From Amycolatopsis nivea (GTDB lineage Bacteria > Actinomycetota > Actinomycetes > Mycobacteriales > Pseudonocardiaceae): a stretch of DNA of 64,000 bases. Below the pieces are notes generated by a model, which was not told the DNA's origin, made no database searches, and saw nothing but the letters and a program-made list of their open reading frames with translations. Positions 31,875 through 40,946 of this stretch are shown piece after piece (positions within the stretch are counted from its first letter, which is position 1; each line of letters starts with the position of its first letter). The stretch is taken from NCBI RefSeq assembly GCF_004522235.1, contig NZ_SDLT01000041.1, forward strand, positions 28,054 to 92,053, in the 5' to 3' direction. The position numbers and the translations under genes were made by a program.

Positions 31875-34295
31875 TCAACTGACCGACTGCGCTTTCGGCT
31901 GTTCACGGGATTTCCTGATCGCGTCGAAGATGCGCTCAGGGGTGGCGGGCAGTTCTCGGATGATGGCGGCGAAGGGCGTCAATGCGTCGTTCACGGCATT
32001 GAGGACCGCTGCCGGGGCTGCGATGAGCCCAGATTCGCCCATACCCTTGACGCCATAGGCGGTGTGCGCGGAGGGCGAGCACAGATGGGCGATCTCGAAC
32101 GGAGGCGAGACGTCCATGGTCGGGACCTGGTAGTCGAGCAGCGTGGTGGTTTGCAACTGGCCGTCGCCGTCGTAGACAAGCCTCTCGAAGAGCGCCGCGC
32201 CGATTCCCTGGACCACCCCGCCGCGAATCTGGCCGTCGACGATGTCGGGATTGATGATGGTGCCGGCGTCCTCCACGGAGTAGACCTTCTCCACCTTGAC
32301 GAAGCCCGTGAACGCGTCCACCTCGACGATCACCGCGTGGCCGCCGTTGGAGAACATCGGCCGGGACGGATCGTAGGCAGCCGTGGCTTCCATCGCCGGG
32401 TCGAATCCATCCGGCCAGACAGTGGAGTCGAAATAGATGGACGTGCAGATGTCGGTCACACTGACGGAGGCGTCCGGTACGCCCGCGACACGTGCGCTGC
32501 CGTCCTCCAGCTGGATGTCGTCCGGGGAGGCCTCGAGCATCGATGCGGCGACAGCGATGATCTTCTCCCTCAGTACGTGGGCGGCGCTGCTCACGGCACC
32601 GCCGGCTACCACCGCGCCCCGGCTGCCGAGGGTTCCGCTGCCGTACGCGTGCGAAGTCGACTCGCCTGCCCGCACAGTGACGTTCTCGTACGGGATTCCG
32701 AGCATGTCCGCGGCGACCTGGGCCATCGTCGTCCGGTTTCCCTGGCCCTGCGTCGTCAGTCCGATGGTGACGGTGGCGCATCCGTTGGGATCCATCCGGA
32801 CGGTCGCGGTGTCGTGATAGACGTCGGGGAGGCCGTGAACGGCTCCCATGGCCGTGCTCTCACCGCTGCTTTCCACGAAGACGCTCAACCCGAGGCCGAG
32901 GTAGCGGCCCCGTTCCCTGGCCTCGGCTTGCCGGGCGAGGAACGCCGGATAGTCGACCATCTTCTCCAGCATGTTGATGGTCTCGAGCCAGCTTCCTTCG
33001 TCAAAGCAGATTCCCTGTGGATTGACCCAGGGAAATCCCTTGACCACGTTCTGGCGCCGGAACTCGAACGGCGACATGCCGCACGCCCGTGCCGCCTCGT
33101 CGGCCAGCGCCTCCCGAGCAAGCGTCCCGGCCATGTATCCGACTCCGCGGTAGGCGCCGACCGGGCACTTGTTGGTAGCAGTCGCCTCGTACACGTAGGT
33201 TGTCGCGGGAATGTCGTAGACGCCGGTCGGCGTGACGGCCGCCGCGCACCAGGGCTCGACGGCCATGGACCAGGGCACCGAATGGTAGGCACCGCCGTCT
33301 CCGAGAGCGTGGGTTCTCACGGCGGAGATCCGCGCCTGCTCGTCGAGGGCGTAGGCGATCGTGACGAACTGCTCGTGCGCGTGGGTCGCCGCCATGAGGT
33401 TCTCGCGGCGGTCCTCGACCCAGGAGACCGGCGATCCCAGTTCACGTGCGAGCAGCGGGATGATCAGTTCCTCCGGGTACAGGTGCGCTTTCTGCCCGAA
33501 CCCGCCTCCGGTGTCGGGGGTCAGCACCTCGACCCGGTGTTCGGGGAACTCCAGGTAGGCAGTCAGGCAGTACCGCACGTAGTGCGGCACCTGGCTCGAC
33601 GTCCAGACCCGGAGGTTCTGGCTTGTCCAGTCGTAGTCGGCGATACATCCGCGGGTCTCCATGGGCAATGCCGCCAGCCGACCGGTGTAGTAAGTCGCCT
33701 CCACGACTCGGTGTGCCTCGTCGAATGCGGTATCGACGTCGCCGAACGTCGCTCCTCCGAGCAGGCCGATGTTGTCGCTCAGCTGCTCGTTGGCGGCCGG
33801 GCCTCCTTTGCGGGCCGTCAGTGGGTCGACGACGACCGGCAGCTCGTCGAAGTCGAGGGAGACCAGATCGGCGGCATCTTCGGCCACTGCACGGCTGTCG
33901 GCGACAACGACCGCCACCGACTCGCCGACATACCGTACGACGTCGGTGGCCATGAGGGGCATGACAGTCGGAACGCAGCCCTCGACGTTGAGGACGCCTT
34001 CGACACCGCTGCAGAACCGGGCCGCATCGGCACCGGTCCATACGAGGTGGACGCCGGGAAGACCGGAAGCTGCGCTGGTGTCGATTCCGGTGATCCGGGC
34101 ATGAGCAACCGGGCTGCGCACGAAGGCCGCGTGCAACTTTCCGGGCAGCCGCACATCGGCGAGATACTGCCCGCGGCCGGTCAGCAGCCGAGGGTCTTCA
34201 TGCCGTTGTACGCGCGCCCCCACGGCCCGTGCCGCGACCTGCGGTGTCTTCGAGTGCGGCCCGTTCACCTGGTTCGTCTGGTCAGCTGCGGTCAT
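31875..34295 (-). CDS. ndhL: Molybdopterin-binding large subunit, predicted nicotine dehydrogenase
   Basis: The 806-residue protein is of the xanthine-dehydrogenase large-subunit family. It starts at ATG 34295, overlapping the ndhS stop. It has VGARVQRHEDPRLLTGRGQY, HARITGIDTS, the Mo-site segments GGGFGQKAHLYPEEL, VGAYRGVGYMAG, GLTTQGQGNRTTMAQVAAD and GVKGMGESGLIAAP. With NdhS and NdhM it should hydroxylate the pyridine C6 of nicotine, the first catabolic step. The assignment Ndh rather than Kdh rests on gene arrangement: this set is contiguous (M-S-L), whereas the other has a detached large subunit as in pAO1. The reverse assignment is possible. A hairpin terminator follows. Confidence 0.8.
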   Translation of the reverse strand: MTAADQTNQVNGPHSKTPQVAARAVGARVQRHEDPRLLTGRGQYLADVRLPGKLHAAFVRSPVAHARITGIDTSAASGLPGVHLVWTGADAARFCSGVEGVLNVEGCVPTVMPLMATDVVRYVGESVAVVVADSRAVAEDAADLVSLDFDELPVVVDPLTARKGGPAANEQLSDNIGLLGGATFGDVDTAFDEAHRVVEATYYTGRLAALPMETRGCIADYDWTSQNLRVWTSSQVPHYVRYCLTAYLEFPEHRVEVLTPDTGGGFGQKAHLYPEELIIPLLARELGSPVSWVEDRRENLMAATHAHEQFVTIAYALDEQARISAVRTHALGDGGAYHSVPWSMAVEPWCAAAVTPTGVYDIPATTYVYEATATNKCPVGAYRGVGYMAGTLAREALADEAARACGMSPFEFRRQNVVKGFPWVNPQGICFDEGSWLETINMLEKMVDYPAFLARQAEARERGRYLGLGLSVFVESSGESTAMGAVHGLPDVYHDTATVRMDPNGCATVTIGLTTQGQGNRTTMAQVAADMLGIPYENVTVRAGESTSHAYGSGTLGSRGAVVAGGAVSSAAHVLREKIIAVAASMLEASPDDIQLEDGSARVAGVPDASVSVTDICTSIYFDSTVWPDGFDPAMEATAAYDPSRPMFSNGGHAVIVEVDAFTGFVKVEKVYSVEDAGTIINPDIVDGQIRGGVVQGIGAALFERLVYDGDGQLQTTTLLDYQVPTMDVSPPFEIAHLCSPSAHTAYGVKGMGESGLIAAPAAVLNAVNDALTPFAAIIRELPATPERIFDAIRKSREQPKAQSVS

Positions 34296-34798
34296 TGGCC
34301 GACCTCGTTCGCGTTGCCGTGCGCCGCGTCCAGAACAGCTTCGACGATCTTTTCGTAACCGGTGCAACGACACAGGCAACCGGACAGCCCGTCCACGACT
34401 TCCTCTCTGGTAGGCCGCGGATTGTGCTCCAGAAGTGCCGTCGCCGACATCAGGAACCCGGCCGTACAGAAGCCGCACTGCAACGCGTGCTGCCGACGGA
34501 ACGACTCCTGCAGCGGAGACAGCGAGCTTCGTCCGGCCAGGCCCTCCACCGTGCGCAGCTCGTGGCCGTCCGCCTGTGCTGCCAGCATCAGACATGACCG
34601 CACCGGCTTGTCATCGAGCAGCACGGTGCATGCTCCGCACACTCCGTGCTCGCAGCCCAGTTTCGTGCCGGTCAGCCCGAGTTGATCTCGGAGGTGATCG
34701 GCCAGGCTGTCCCGTGCGGCGACCCTGGTTGTGGTCTCCCGCCCGTTGACGCGAATCGTCACGTCGAGATGCTCGGCGGGTTGGGCTTTCGTGGTCAT
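34292..34798 (-). CDS. ndhS: 2Fe-2S small subunit, predicted nicotine dehydrogenase
   Basis: The 168-residue protein has both cluster motifs: GCEHGVCGACTVLLDD near residue 50 and CGFCTAGFLMS, then GCLCRCTGYEKIVEAV, in the C-terminal half. It is the electron-transfer subunit of the NdhMSL molybdenum hydroxylase. Both ends overlap the neighbouring genes by four bases (ATGA), so M, S and L are translated as a unit. Confidence 0.87.
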   Translation of the reverse strand: MTTKAQPAEHLDVTIRVNGRETTTRVAARDSLADHLRDQLGLTGTKLGCEHGVCGACTVLLDDKPVRSCLMLAAQADGHELRTVEGLAGRSSLSPLQESFRRQHALQCGFCTAGFLMSATALLEHNPRPTREEVVDGLSGCLCRCTGYEKIVEAVLDAAHGNANEVGQ

Positions 34799-35646
34799 CG
34801 ACGACCTCCTGCGTCTGCTACGGCGCGCTCGACAAGTCCAGCGACGAGATGAGCGCGGTACTCACGGGATCCGTGGATGTCCGAAATGAAGGACAACGAG
34901 GCAGCTGCTGCCTCGCCGGCCGATCTGGCGGCATCTCTGTCCACATCGGACCCGATGACGGCCTCCTCGGCGGCCGTCACACGCTGGAGAGTCCCTACCG
35001 CCGCGCCCACGGTGATCGTCGCCGCAGTGCACGTATTGGCGTTGAACTCGAGGCGCACGCCGACCAGCGCCAGGCCGTAGTCGCCCGCCCTGCGCGCCAC
35101 CTCGTGGAAGCTCCAACCACGGGCGTGGGTCGGCAACCACACGTCGGTGAGGATCTCGTCCGGCCGGATACTTGTCATGTAAGGGCCGAGGAAGAGCTCT
35201 TCGGCCGGAATCGTCCGGCGTCCCCGCACGCTCTGCACCTCGACCGCGCCGCCCAGGGTCAACAGCGCAAGCGGCCACTCGCCCGCGTTGTCGCCGTGCA
35301 CGATCGAGCCGCCGATGGTGCCCCGCGACCGGATCTGGACGTGCGCGATGTTGCGCCCTGCTTCGATCATCAGCGGCAACCGCTCGCGCACAAGGGGCGA
35401 CGTAATCACCCTCTCGTGCGTGACCATCGCCCCGACACGCAGATAGTCGCCCGCTTCCTCGATCCGGTCCAGGCCTGGTATCCGTCCGATATCGACCAGC
35501 GTCGACGGGATGGCGAGCCGGATGGCCAGCAGCGGCATCAGGCTCTGGCCACCAGCGACGATCTTGGCGTCATCGTCTGCGTCGAGCAGGGCACACGCCT
35601 GTTCGATGGTTCGCGGTGCGACGTACCGCAGCGCGGGTAGCTTCAC
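34795..35646 (-). CDS. ndhM: FAD-binding medium subunit, predicted nicotine dehydrogenase
   Basis: The start GTG 35646 follows a strong RBS (AGGAGG, 6 bases). The 283-residue protein has FAD motifs AGGQSLMPLLAIR (about residue 32) and RSRGTIGGSIVHGDNAGEW (about residue 108), and the C-terminal EVARRAGDYGLALVG. It is the first gene of the ndhMSL operon. The 287 bases upstream, to the cupin gene at 35934, hold its promoter and a candidate regulatory motif at 35704-35722; I see no gene there. Confidence 0.85.
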   Translation of the reverse strand: MKLPALRYVAPRTIEQACALLDADDDAKIVAGGQSLMPLLAIRLAIPSTLVDIGRIPGLDRIEEAGDYLRVGAMVTHERVITSPLVRERLPLMIEAGRNIAHVQIRSRGTIGGSIVHGDNAGEWPLALLTLGGAVEVQSVRGRRTIPAEELFLGPYMTSIRPDEILTDVWLPTHARGWSFHEVARRAGDYGLALVGVRLEFNANTCTAATITVGAAVGTLQRVTAAEEAVIGSDVDRDAARSAGEAAAASLSFISDIHGSREYRAHLVAGLVERAVADAGGRR

Positions 35647-35933
35647 GGCGCCCTCCTGTCGGGTTCGGCTGATTCACTGTGCCGCACCTGGAGAGATTGC
35701 GCTCTGACCGACAATGACAACCGAAGAAGCTCCTTTGTGCACATCATGCTTATTTCAGGTAAGCTGCTGCCGCGTCGATGGGTCTTTGCAACGCTTCATC
35801 CCGGCGAGCGGCAGGGCAGGTCGGAAAAATACGGGGCCATGGGCCGGATCAGCCTGGATCCTGTTGAGATGCCGCCGGCGTCGCGACCAGGCACCTTCGG
35901 CGGCAAGAAAGTCACACACGTCGGAGAGTTCGC

Positions 35934-36323
35934 TCACGGGAGCCTTTTTGCCGCCAATCGGACATTGTCGGCGTCGTCCCGGCTGACGTGGACGATCACA
36001 TACGTCTTGCGAAGGCTCTCGTGGACGCGCCAACTGCCCTTCCACCCGTCGGGCAGTACGACGATGGAACCGGGGACCAGGCGGACAACTTGCCCGTCCT
36101 CGCCCGTGAGAGTGGCGGAACCGGCCAAGATCTGGCAGATCTCGTGGGAACCGTTCCGGGCGGTGGTAAATACACCCGGCTCGCACTCCCACACCCCGGT
36201 TTCGACGGTGCCTGCGGACCAGACGGGGAGGGTAGCCTCACGTTGGTCGCTCAGGCTGGTGGATTTCGGCGTAGACGCGGGAAGTTGCGTCGTCACGGCA
36301 TCTTCGAGGTGTGTCATCGTCAT
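35934..36323 (-). CDS. Cupin-domain protein, second copy
   Basis: The 129-residue protein is a small cupin of the same class as the one at 24377 (SHEICQILAGSATLTGEDGQ, VPGSIVVLPDGWKGSWRVH, RKTYVIV). RBS AGGGA lies five bases before ATG 36323. It follows purU by 111 bases on the same strand, so the order is mabO-purU-cupin. The Glu in SHEI is conserved; other metal ligands are weak. Function unknown. The pairing with one-carbon enzymes suggests a small-molecule-binding accessory. Confidence 0.72.
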   Translation of the reverse strand: MTMTHLEDAVTTQLPASTPKSTSLSDQREATLPVWSAGTVETGVWECEPGVFTTARNGSHEICQILAGSATLTGEDGQVVRLVPGSIVVLPDGWKGSWRVHESLRKTYVIVHVSRDDADNVRLAAKRLP

Positions 36324-36434
36324 GGTCGTCCCTAACGTTCGGGTGGTCAGGTTGGCGCTCGGCGCGCGAAGTCGGCCGTGCGCTGGAAGCTGGTCACGCC
36401 GGATCTCCCGGCAGCCGGCTCTCCGCGAAGCCTC

Positions 36435-37289
36435 CTACCGCCGAAAGACCACCGTCTTGTTTCCATTGATCATCACCCGGTGCTCCGCATGCGCTGCCAC
36501 GGCGCGTGCCAGCGCCAAAGCTTCCAAGTCTTTGCCGATCTCCGTCAGAGCAGCCGCGGAATGACTGTGATCGGCGGGCGCGAACCCCTGCTCGATGATC
36601 GGTCCTTCGTCGAGATCCGACGTCACGTAGTGGGCTGTCGCGCCGACTACCTTGACGCCCCGAGCGTGAGCTTGGAAGTACGGTCGGGCGCCCTTGAAGC
36701 TGGGGAGGAGACTGTGGTGGATGTTGATGGCACGCCCGCGCAGTTCCCGGCAGAGGCTGTCGGACAGGATCTGCATATAGCGAGCGAGGACCACAGTCTC
36801 CGCAGAGTATGCGGTCACGAGCTTCCGCAGCTCGTCCTCCGCCCGCTGTTTCGTGTCCGGTGCCACCGGAACGTGGTGGAACGGGATCCCGTGCCAGTCC
36901 ACCAATGGTCGCAGATCCTCATGATTGGACACCACGGCAACGATCTCCGCACGCAGCGAACCCGTCCGGACCCGGTGCAGCAGATCATTGAGGCAGTGGC
37001 CCTGTTTGGACACCATGACGAGCAGCCGGTGACGGTGACCGGGGTCGTGAATTGCCCAAGTCATGTCCAACGGATCAGACACGGAGCCGAATTCCGAGCG
37101 CAGCGACGAGAGATCGACGGGTGCGCCCTCCGCGGCGTGGACCCGCATGAAGAACAGACCGGTAGCTTCATCCCCGAACTGCTGGCTGTCTCGGATGGTG
37201 AACCCTCGGTCGGCGAGGAATCCGGCGACCGCCGCGACAATCCCCGGCCGATCGGCGCAGGACAACGTCAACACGATTTCACTTGTCAC
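36435..37289 (-). CDS. purU: Formyltetrahydrofolate deformylase
   Basis: The start GTG 37289 overlaps the mabO stop (GTGA), giving 284 residues, the usual PurU length. Residues about 5-80 are an ACT domain (ADRPGIVAAVAGFLADRGFT). The formyl-transferase domain follows, with VVLARYMQILS, the catalytic INIHHSLLPSFKGA and TAHYVTSDLDEGPIIEQ. It hydrolyses 10-formyl-THF to formate and THF. Next to mabO it recycles THF loaded with the methyl carbon of 4-methylaminobutyrate, as proposed for the purU-mabO-folD operon of pAO1. Confidence 0.93.
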   Translation of the reverse strand: MTSEIVLTLSCADRPGIVAAVAGFLADRGFTIRDSQQFGDEATGLFFMRVHAAEGAPVDLSSLRSEFGSVSDPLDMTWAIHDPGHRHRLLVMVSKQGHCLNDLLHRVRTGSLRAEIVAVVSNHEDLRPLVDWHGIPFHHVPVAPDTKQRAEDELRKLVTAYSAETVVLARYMQILSDSLCRELRGRAINIHHSLLPSFKGARPYFQAHARGVKVVGATAHYVTSDLDEGPIIEQGFAPADHSHSAAALTEIGKDLEALALARAVAAHAEHRVMINGNKTVVFRR

Positions 37290-39733
37290 GACTTGGGCCT
37301 TTCCGACTTCGGGTCGTACAGGGGACGCAAGGACGCTCGCGCCCGCACTCGGCGATTGCCTGTCTCGATCTCGTAGTCCCCTTCCTCGAACCAGGTCCGG
37401 GCGACGGCTTCGGGGGCACTCACCCAGCCGAGCGCCACGGCGGCTCCCAAGGTGTGGCCGAACTGAGCAGACGCGACGCGGCCGACGAGATGTCCGTCCC
37501 GGAAGATCGGCTCGTCGTGGAAGAGGAGCGCGTCGGACTCGGTCAGCGTGAATTGGACGAGCCGGCGCGAGACTCCCGCCGTTTTGGCCTGTGCCAGGGC
37601 TTCCCTGCCGATGAACCCACCGGGCTTGTCCCACTTCACGGCGAAACCGAGTCCTGCTTCCAGCGGGTTGTCGCCGGCCGAGATGTCGTGGCCCCAGCTG
37701 CGGTAGCCCTTCTCCAGCCGCAGGGAGTTCATCGCGTGATACCCGGCGGGCTTGATCCCGCACGACTGCCCGGCTTCGAAGAGCACGTCCCAGACATGGT
37801 GCGCGATTTCGGCGGGGATCAGCAGCTCCCATCCGAGCTCGCCGACGTACGTCACGCGCGTTGCGCGCACGAAGCCGAGGCCGAGGTCGATTTCGGCCGA
37901 TGCGCCGAACGGGAATGCTTCCGATGACAAGTCGGCGTCCGTCACCTGCCGGAGGAGCCGACGGGAGTCCGGGCCCATGACCGCGAGCATCGCCATGGTC
38001 CCGCTTACGTCGGCAACGGTGCAGAAGTCTTGATCGGTGAGGTGCCGCCGCAGGTGGGCCAGGTCCCGGTTGACCGTCGCGGGTCCGGAGAGCACGAGGA
38101 ACCGGTCCTCGTCGAGCCGGGTCACGGTGACGTCCGCTTCGATCCCGCCATGCTCGTTGAGCCACTGTGTGTATGTGATCCGCCCGGTTCGGGTATCGAC
38201 ATCGTTCACCGACAGCCGCTGCAGCACACGCACCGCGTCCCGTCCTTGGACCAGCAGCTTCCCAAAGGAGGAAGTGTCGATCACGCCGACGCGTTCCCGG
38301 ACGGCGCGATGTTCGGCCGCCGAGTGCTCGAACCAGTTTTGCCGCTCGAAGGTGTATTCGTAGCGTCGCTCCGCATCGGACGGCGCGTACCAGTTCGCCC
38401 GCTCCCAGCCGCACAGCTCGCCGAAAACCGCACCCGCCGCCGCGGTCTTGCCGTGCAACGGGCTGATCCGCAAAGGGCGGGCGCTGGTGCGCTGTTGGAA
38501 CGGCCAATGGATTTCGTAGGCCAGATCCAGTGATTCGAGCGCTCGTTGTTCGAGAAACCGCCGATTCGTCTCGTGCCGCTGCACCCGGCCCAAGTCGGTT
38601 TCGGGCAGGTCGACCGGACTGCGGCCGTCCACGATCCGATCGGCCAGCACCGAGCCGGCACCCGGTCCCGACAGGAAGCCTACGGAGTTGAACCCGGCGG
38701 CGACGAAGTAGTTGCGCAGGTTCGGGGCTTCGCCCAGATGGTACTGGCCGTCCGGGGTGAAGCTTTCCGGGCCGCAGAAGTGGAGGCGGATTCCCGCGTC
38801 CTTGAGGACGGGCATCCGGTGGATCAGCTTCTCGTAGTAAGGGCCGAGGTGATCCCAGTCCTCGGGCAGCTGCACGAATCCTTTGTCCGCCGGGATTCCC
38901 TGGCTGCCCCAGGCGTAGCTTCCCGGCTCGAAGAACCCGACCATCAGCCCGCCGGCTTCGTCCTTCACGTACGCGTACTCGTCGCCGCTTTTGACCGTCG
39001 GCAGGTTTCGCGGCAAGTCCGGAATCAGGTCGGTGACGACGTAGTAGTGCGCCAATGCCTGCAGCGGCACTTCCACACCCGCTTTGGCGCCGAATTCCCG
39101 CCCCCACAGTCCGGTCGCGTTGACTACGTACTCCACCTCGATGTCTCCCTGCGCCGTACGGACGCCCACGACCCGGTCGTGAGACGTGAGCACGTCGACG
39201 GCCGAGATGCCTTCCAGTACCTGCACGCCGCGGCGCGTCGCTCCCCGAACCAGCGACATCGTCGTGTCGGTCGCGGTTCCTCGGCCGTCTCGCGGGAAGT
39301 GGAGACTTCCGTGCAGCCCGTCGGGATTCAGCAGCGGATGGACCCGGATCGTCTGCTCGACGTCGAGCAATTCCGCTTCGATCCCGTTGCTGCGAACGAC
39401 GCTGGCCTGGTGGCGCAACTCATCGATGCGAGCCGCAGACGTCGCGATGTTGAGCGTGCCGGTCTCGACGAAGCCGGTCGAGAACCCCGTGTCCTCTTCA
39501 AGGGACTTAAAGATCTCGAGGCTGCGTCGCACGATCGCGCGCGTGCCGTACGTCCCGCGTGCCTGGGTCACGAGGCCGGCCGCGTGCCACGTGGTGCCGG
39601 ACGTCACTGTGTTCTTCTCCAGTACGACCACGTCGGTCCAGCCGCGGCGCGCGAGATGGTACGCGGTGCTGGCGCCGACGATGCCGCCGCCGACGATGAC
39701 GACCTGTGCCCGCGCGGGCAACCTGAGTCCCAT
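37286..39733 (-). CDS. mabO: 4-methylaminobutyrate oxidase (demethylating), dimethylglycine-oxidase family
   Basis: The 815-residue protein starts at ATG 39733 (RBS AGGGAGG) and is close to the 824 or so of pAO1 MABO. The N-terminal half is a DAO-type FAD domain: VVIVGGGIVGASTAYHLARRG and TTWHAAGL, where the Trp49-His50 pair corresponds to the residues implicated in FAD attachment in MABO. The C-terminal half is a GCV_T/folate-binding domain (YEYTFERQNWFEHSAAEH, YVGELGWELLIPAE, SLRLEKGYRSWGHDIS). It removes the N-methyl group of the nicotine side chain as methylene-THF, giving GABA. Dimethylglycine or sarcosine oxidase is the alternative; the neighbouring pathway favours MABO. Confidence 0.82.
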   Translation of the reverse strand: MGLRLPARAQVVIVGGGIVGASTAYHLARRGWTDVVVLEKNTVTSGTTWHAAGLVTQARGTYGTRAIVRRSLEIFKSLEEDTGFSTGFVETGTLNIATSAARIDELRHQASVVRSNGIEAELLDVEQTIRVHPLLNPDGLHGSLHFPRDGRGTATDTTMSLVRGATRRGVQVLEGISAVDVLTSHDRVVGVRTAQGDIEVEYVVNATGLWGREFGAKAGVEVPLQALAHYYVVTDLIPDLPRNLPTVKSGDEYAYVKDEAGGLMVGFFEPGSYAWGSQGIPADKGFVQLPEDWDHLGPYYEKLIHRMPVLKDAGIRLHFCGPESFTPDGQYHLGEAPNLRNYFVAAGFNSVGFLSGPGAGSVLADRIVDGRSPVDLPETDLGRVQRHETNRRFLEQRALESLDLAYEIHWPFQQRTSARPLRISPLHGKTAAAGAVFGELCGWERANWYAPSDAERRYEYTFERQNWFEHSAAEHRAVRERVGVIDTSSFGKLLVQGRDAVRVLQRLSVNDVDTRTGRITYTQWLNEHGGIEADVTVTRLDEDRFLVLSGPATVNRDLAHLRRHLTDQDFCTVADVSGTMAMLAVMGPDSRRLLRQVTDADLSSEAFPFGASAEIDLGLGFVRATRVTYVGELGWELLIPAEIAHHVWDVLFEAGQSCGIKPAGYHAMNSLRLEKGYRSWGHDISAGDNPLEAGLGFAVKWDKPGGFIGREALAQAKTAGVSRRLVQFTLTESDALLFHDEPIFRDGHLVGRVASAQFGHTLGAAVALGWVSAPEAVARTWFEEGDYEIETGNRRVRARASLRPLYDPKSERPKS

Positions 39734-39792
39734 GAAATCCGCCCTCCCTTGGACACCACTTTGCTGGTCGCGTTGCCGCCTCTCCATGCGAC

Positions 39793-39831
39793 GATCGATC
39801 GAACAGGCCCATTGCACCTGTTCGATCGATC
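39793..39831. promoter_or_regulatory. Operator-like 15-bp perfect inverted repeat between mabO and folD
   Basis: GATCGATCGAACAGG (39793-39807) is mirrored exactly by CCTGTTCGATCGATC (39817-39831), with a 9-base spacer. It lies 60 bases before the mabO start and 170 before folD, in their shared divergent control region. Length and symmetry fit a dimeric activator or repressor; a local PucR-type regulator is a candidate. A short transcript hairpin is the alternative. Confidence 0.65.
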
Positions 39832-40003
39832 AGGGTGAAAGGCGCCGGCTACCTCATCCGCCACGCGAGGCCCGCGATTCGGACGATCGATGCAGTGCTG
39901 CCGCGTATGTCGTGCGATCGGCCAGTACCGGTCGCAGTCGGCCTCGGACAGTCTTCTTTCGCGATGTTTCACTCAGGTCGGACGCGGACGAAAGGGCAAC
40001 CCA

Positions 40004-40906
40004 GTGCGACATTCAGCGGCTGTGATCAACGGGAGTCTTGCCGCGCAGGAGGTCAAATGCGAGCTGGCAGGGCGGATCGATCGGCTCGCCGGCATGGGTC
40101 AGCGTCCTGGTCTCGGAACGATCCTCGTCGGCGACGATCCCGCTTCGCGTGCCTACGTCGCGGGAAAACATCGGGATTGCGCGCAAGTCGGGATGCAGTC
40201 CATCCAGGTCGAGCTGCCCGTCGACACGACTCAAGAACAGGTGCTTGCCGAGGTCGCTCGTCTCAACGAGGATCGGGAGTGTTCGGGCTTCCTCGTCCAG
40301 CTGCCGCTGCCGTCGCACATCGACATGCGTGTGGTGCTGGAGGCGATAGATCCCGACAAGGATGCAGACGGTCTTCATCCGACCAACCTCGGTCGTTTGC
40401 TGCTTGGCAGGCCCGGCACGTTGCCGTGCACGCCCCGAGGAATTCTCGAACTCCTTCGGCGCGACCAGGTGCCGATCACCGGCAAGCAATTCTGTGTGAT
40501 CGGATGCGGGACGACGGTGGGCAGGCCGCTCGGGTTGATGCTGACCAGGCCGACCGAACACGCGACCGTCACTCTCTGCCACGAGGCGACCGTGGATGTC
40601 GCCGCGCACACCAGGGTCGCGGATGTGGTGATCGCCGCGGCAGGCGTTGCGCACCTGGTCAAGCCCCACTGGATCAAACCGGGGGCGACTGTCCTGTCGG
40701 TGGGTATCACCCGCACCGTCGAGGGCGTTCTGGGCGATGTCCATCCTGACGTCGAGCACGTGGCCGGGAAGTGGACGCGCGCGACGGGTGGCGTCGGGCC
40801 GATGACGCGGGCCATGTTGCTGAGCAATGTCGTCGAACTGGCTGAGCGGTCCGCTGGCCTGTGGGGCCAAGACCAGCTTCCCCAGTCGGCTGGCTCGGCA
40901 TCCTGA
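40004..40906 (+). CDS. folD: Methylene-THF dehydrogenase/methenyl-THF cyclohydrolase
   Basis: I choose GTG 40004, with RBS AAAGGG seven bases upstream; the longer frame from 39890 adds residues outside the family. The 300-residue protein has the FolD landmarks: SRAYVAGKHRDC with the catalytic Lys, GFLVQLPLPSHID, DKDADGLHPTNLG, PCTPRGILELL, the NADP loop VIGCGTTVGRPLG, and GGVGPMTRAMLL. It converts methylene-THF from MabO to formyl-THF for PurU. In the pAO1 arrangement folD is in one operon with mabO and purU; here it is divergent. It is probably a second, pathway-dedicated copy. Confidence 0.93.
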   Translation: MRHSAAVINGSLAAQEVKCELAGRIDRLAGMGQRPGLGTILVGDDPASRAYVAGKHRDCAQVGMQSIQVELPVDTTQEQVLAEVARLNEDRECSGFLVQLPLPSHIDMRVVLEAIDPDKDADGLHPTNLGRLLLGRPGTLPCTPRGILELLRRDQVPITGKQFCVIGCGTTVGRPLGLMLTRPTEHATVTLCHEATVDVAAHTRVADVVIAAAGVAHLVKPHWIKPGATVLSVGITRTVEGVLGDVHPDVEHVAGKWTRATGGVGPMTRAMLLSNVVELAERSAGLWGQDQLPQSAGSAS

Positions 40907-40946
40907 ACGTGAGCTTGACACCGAACAGCCCGGATTTCGTCCCAGG

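Noticed and set aside
32064..34358. 764-residue plus-strand frame opposite ndhL
   Set aside because: Shadow of the molybdenum-hydroxylase subunit; composition is Val/Gly/Arg-rich without domains.
35714..35986. 90-codon plus-strand ORF between ndhM and the cupin gene
   Set aside because: No family features, and it overlaps the cupin gene and the ndh promoter region; probably chance.
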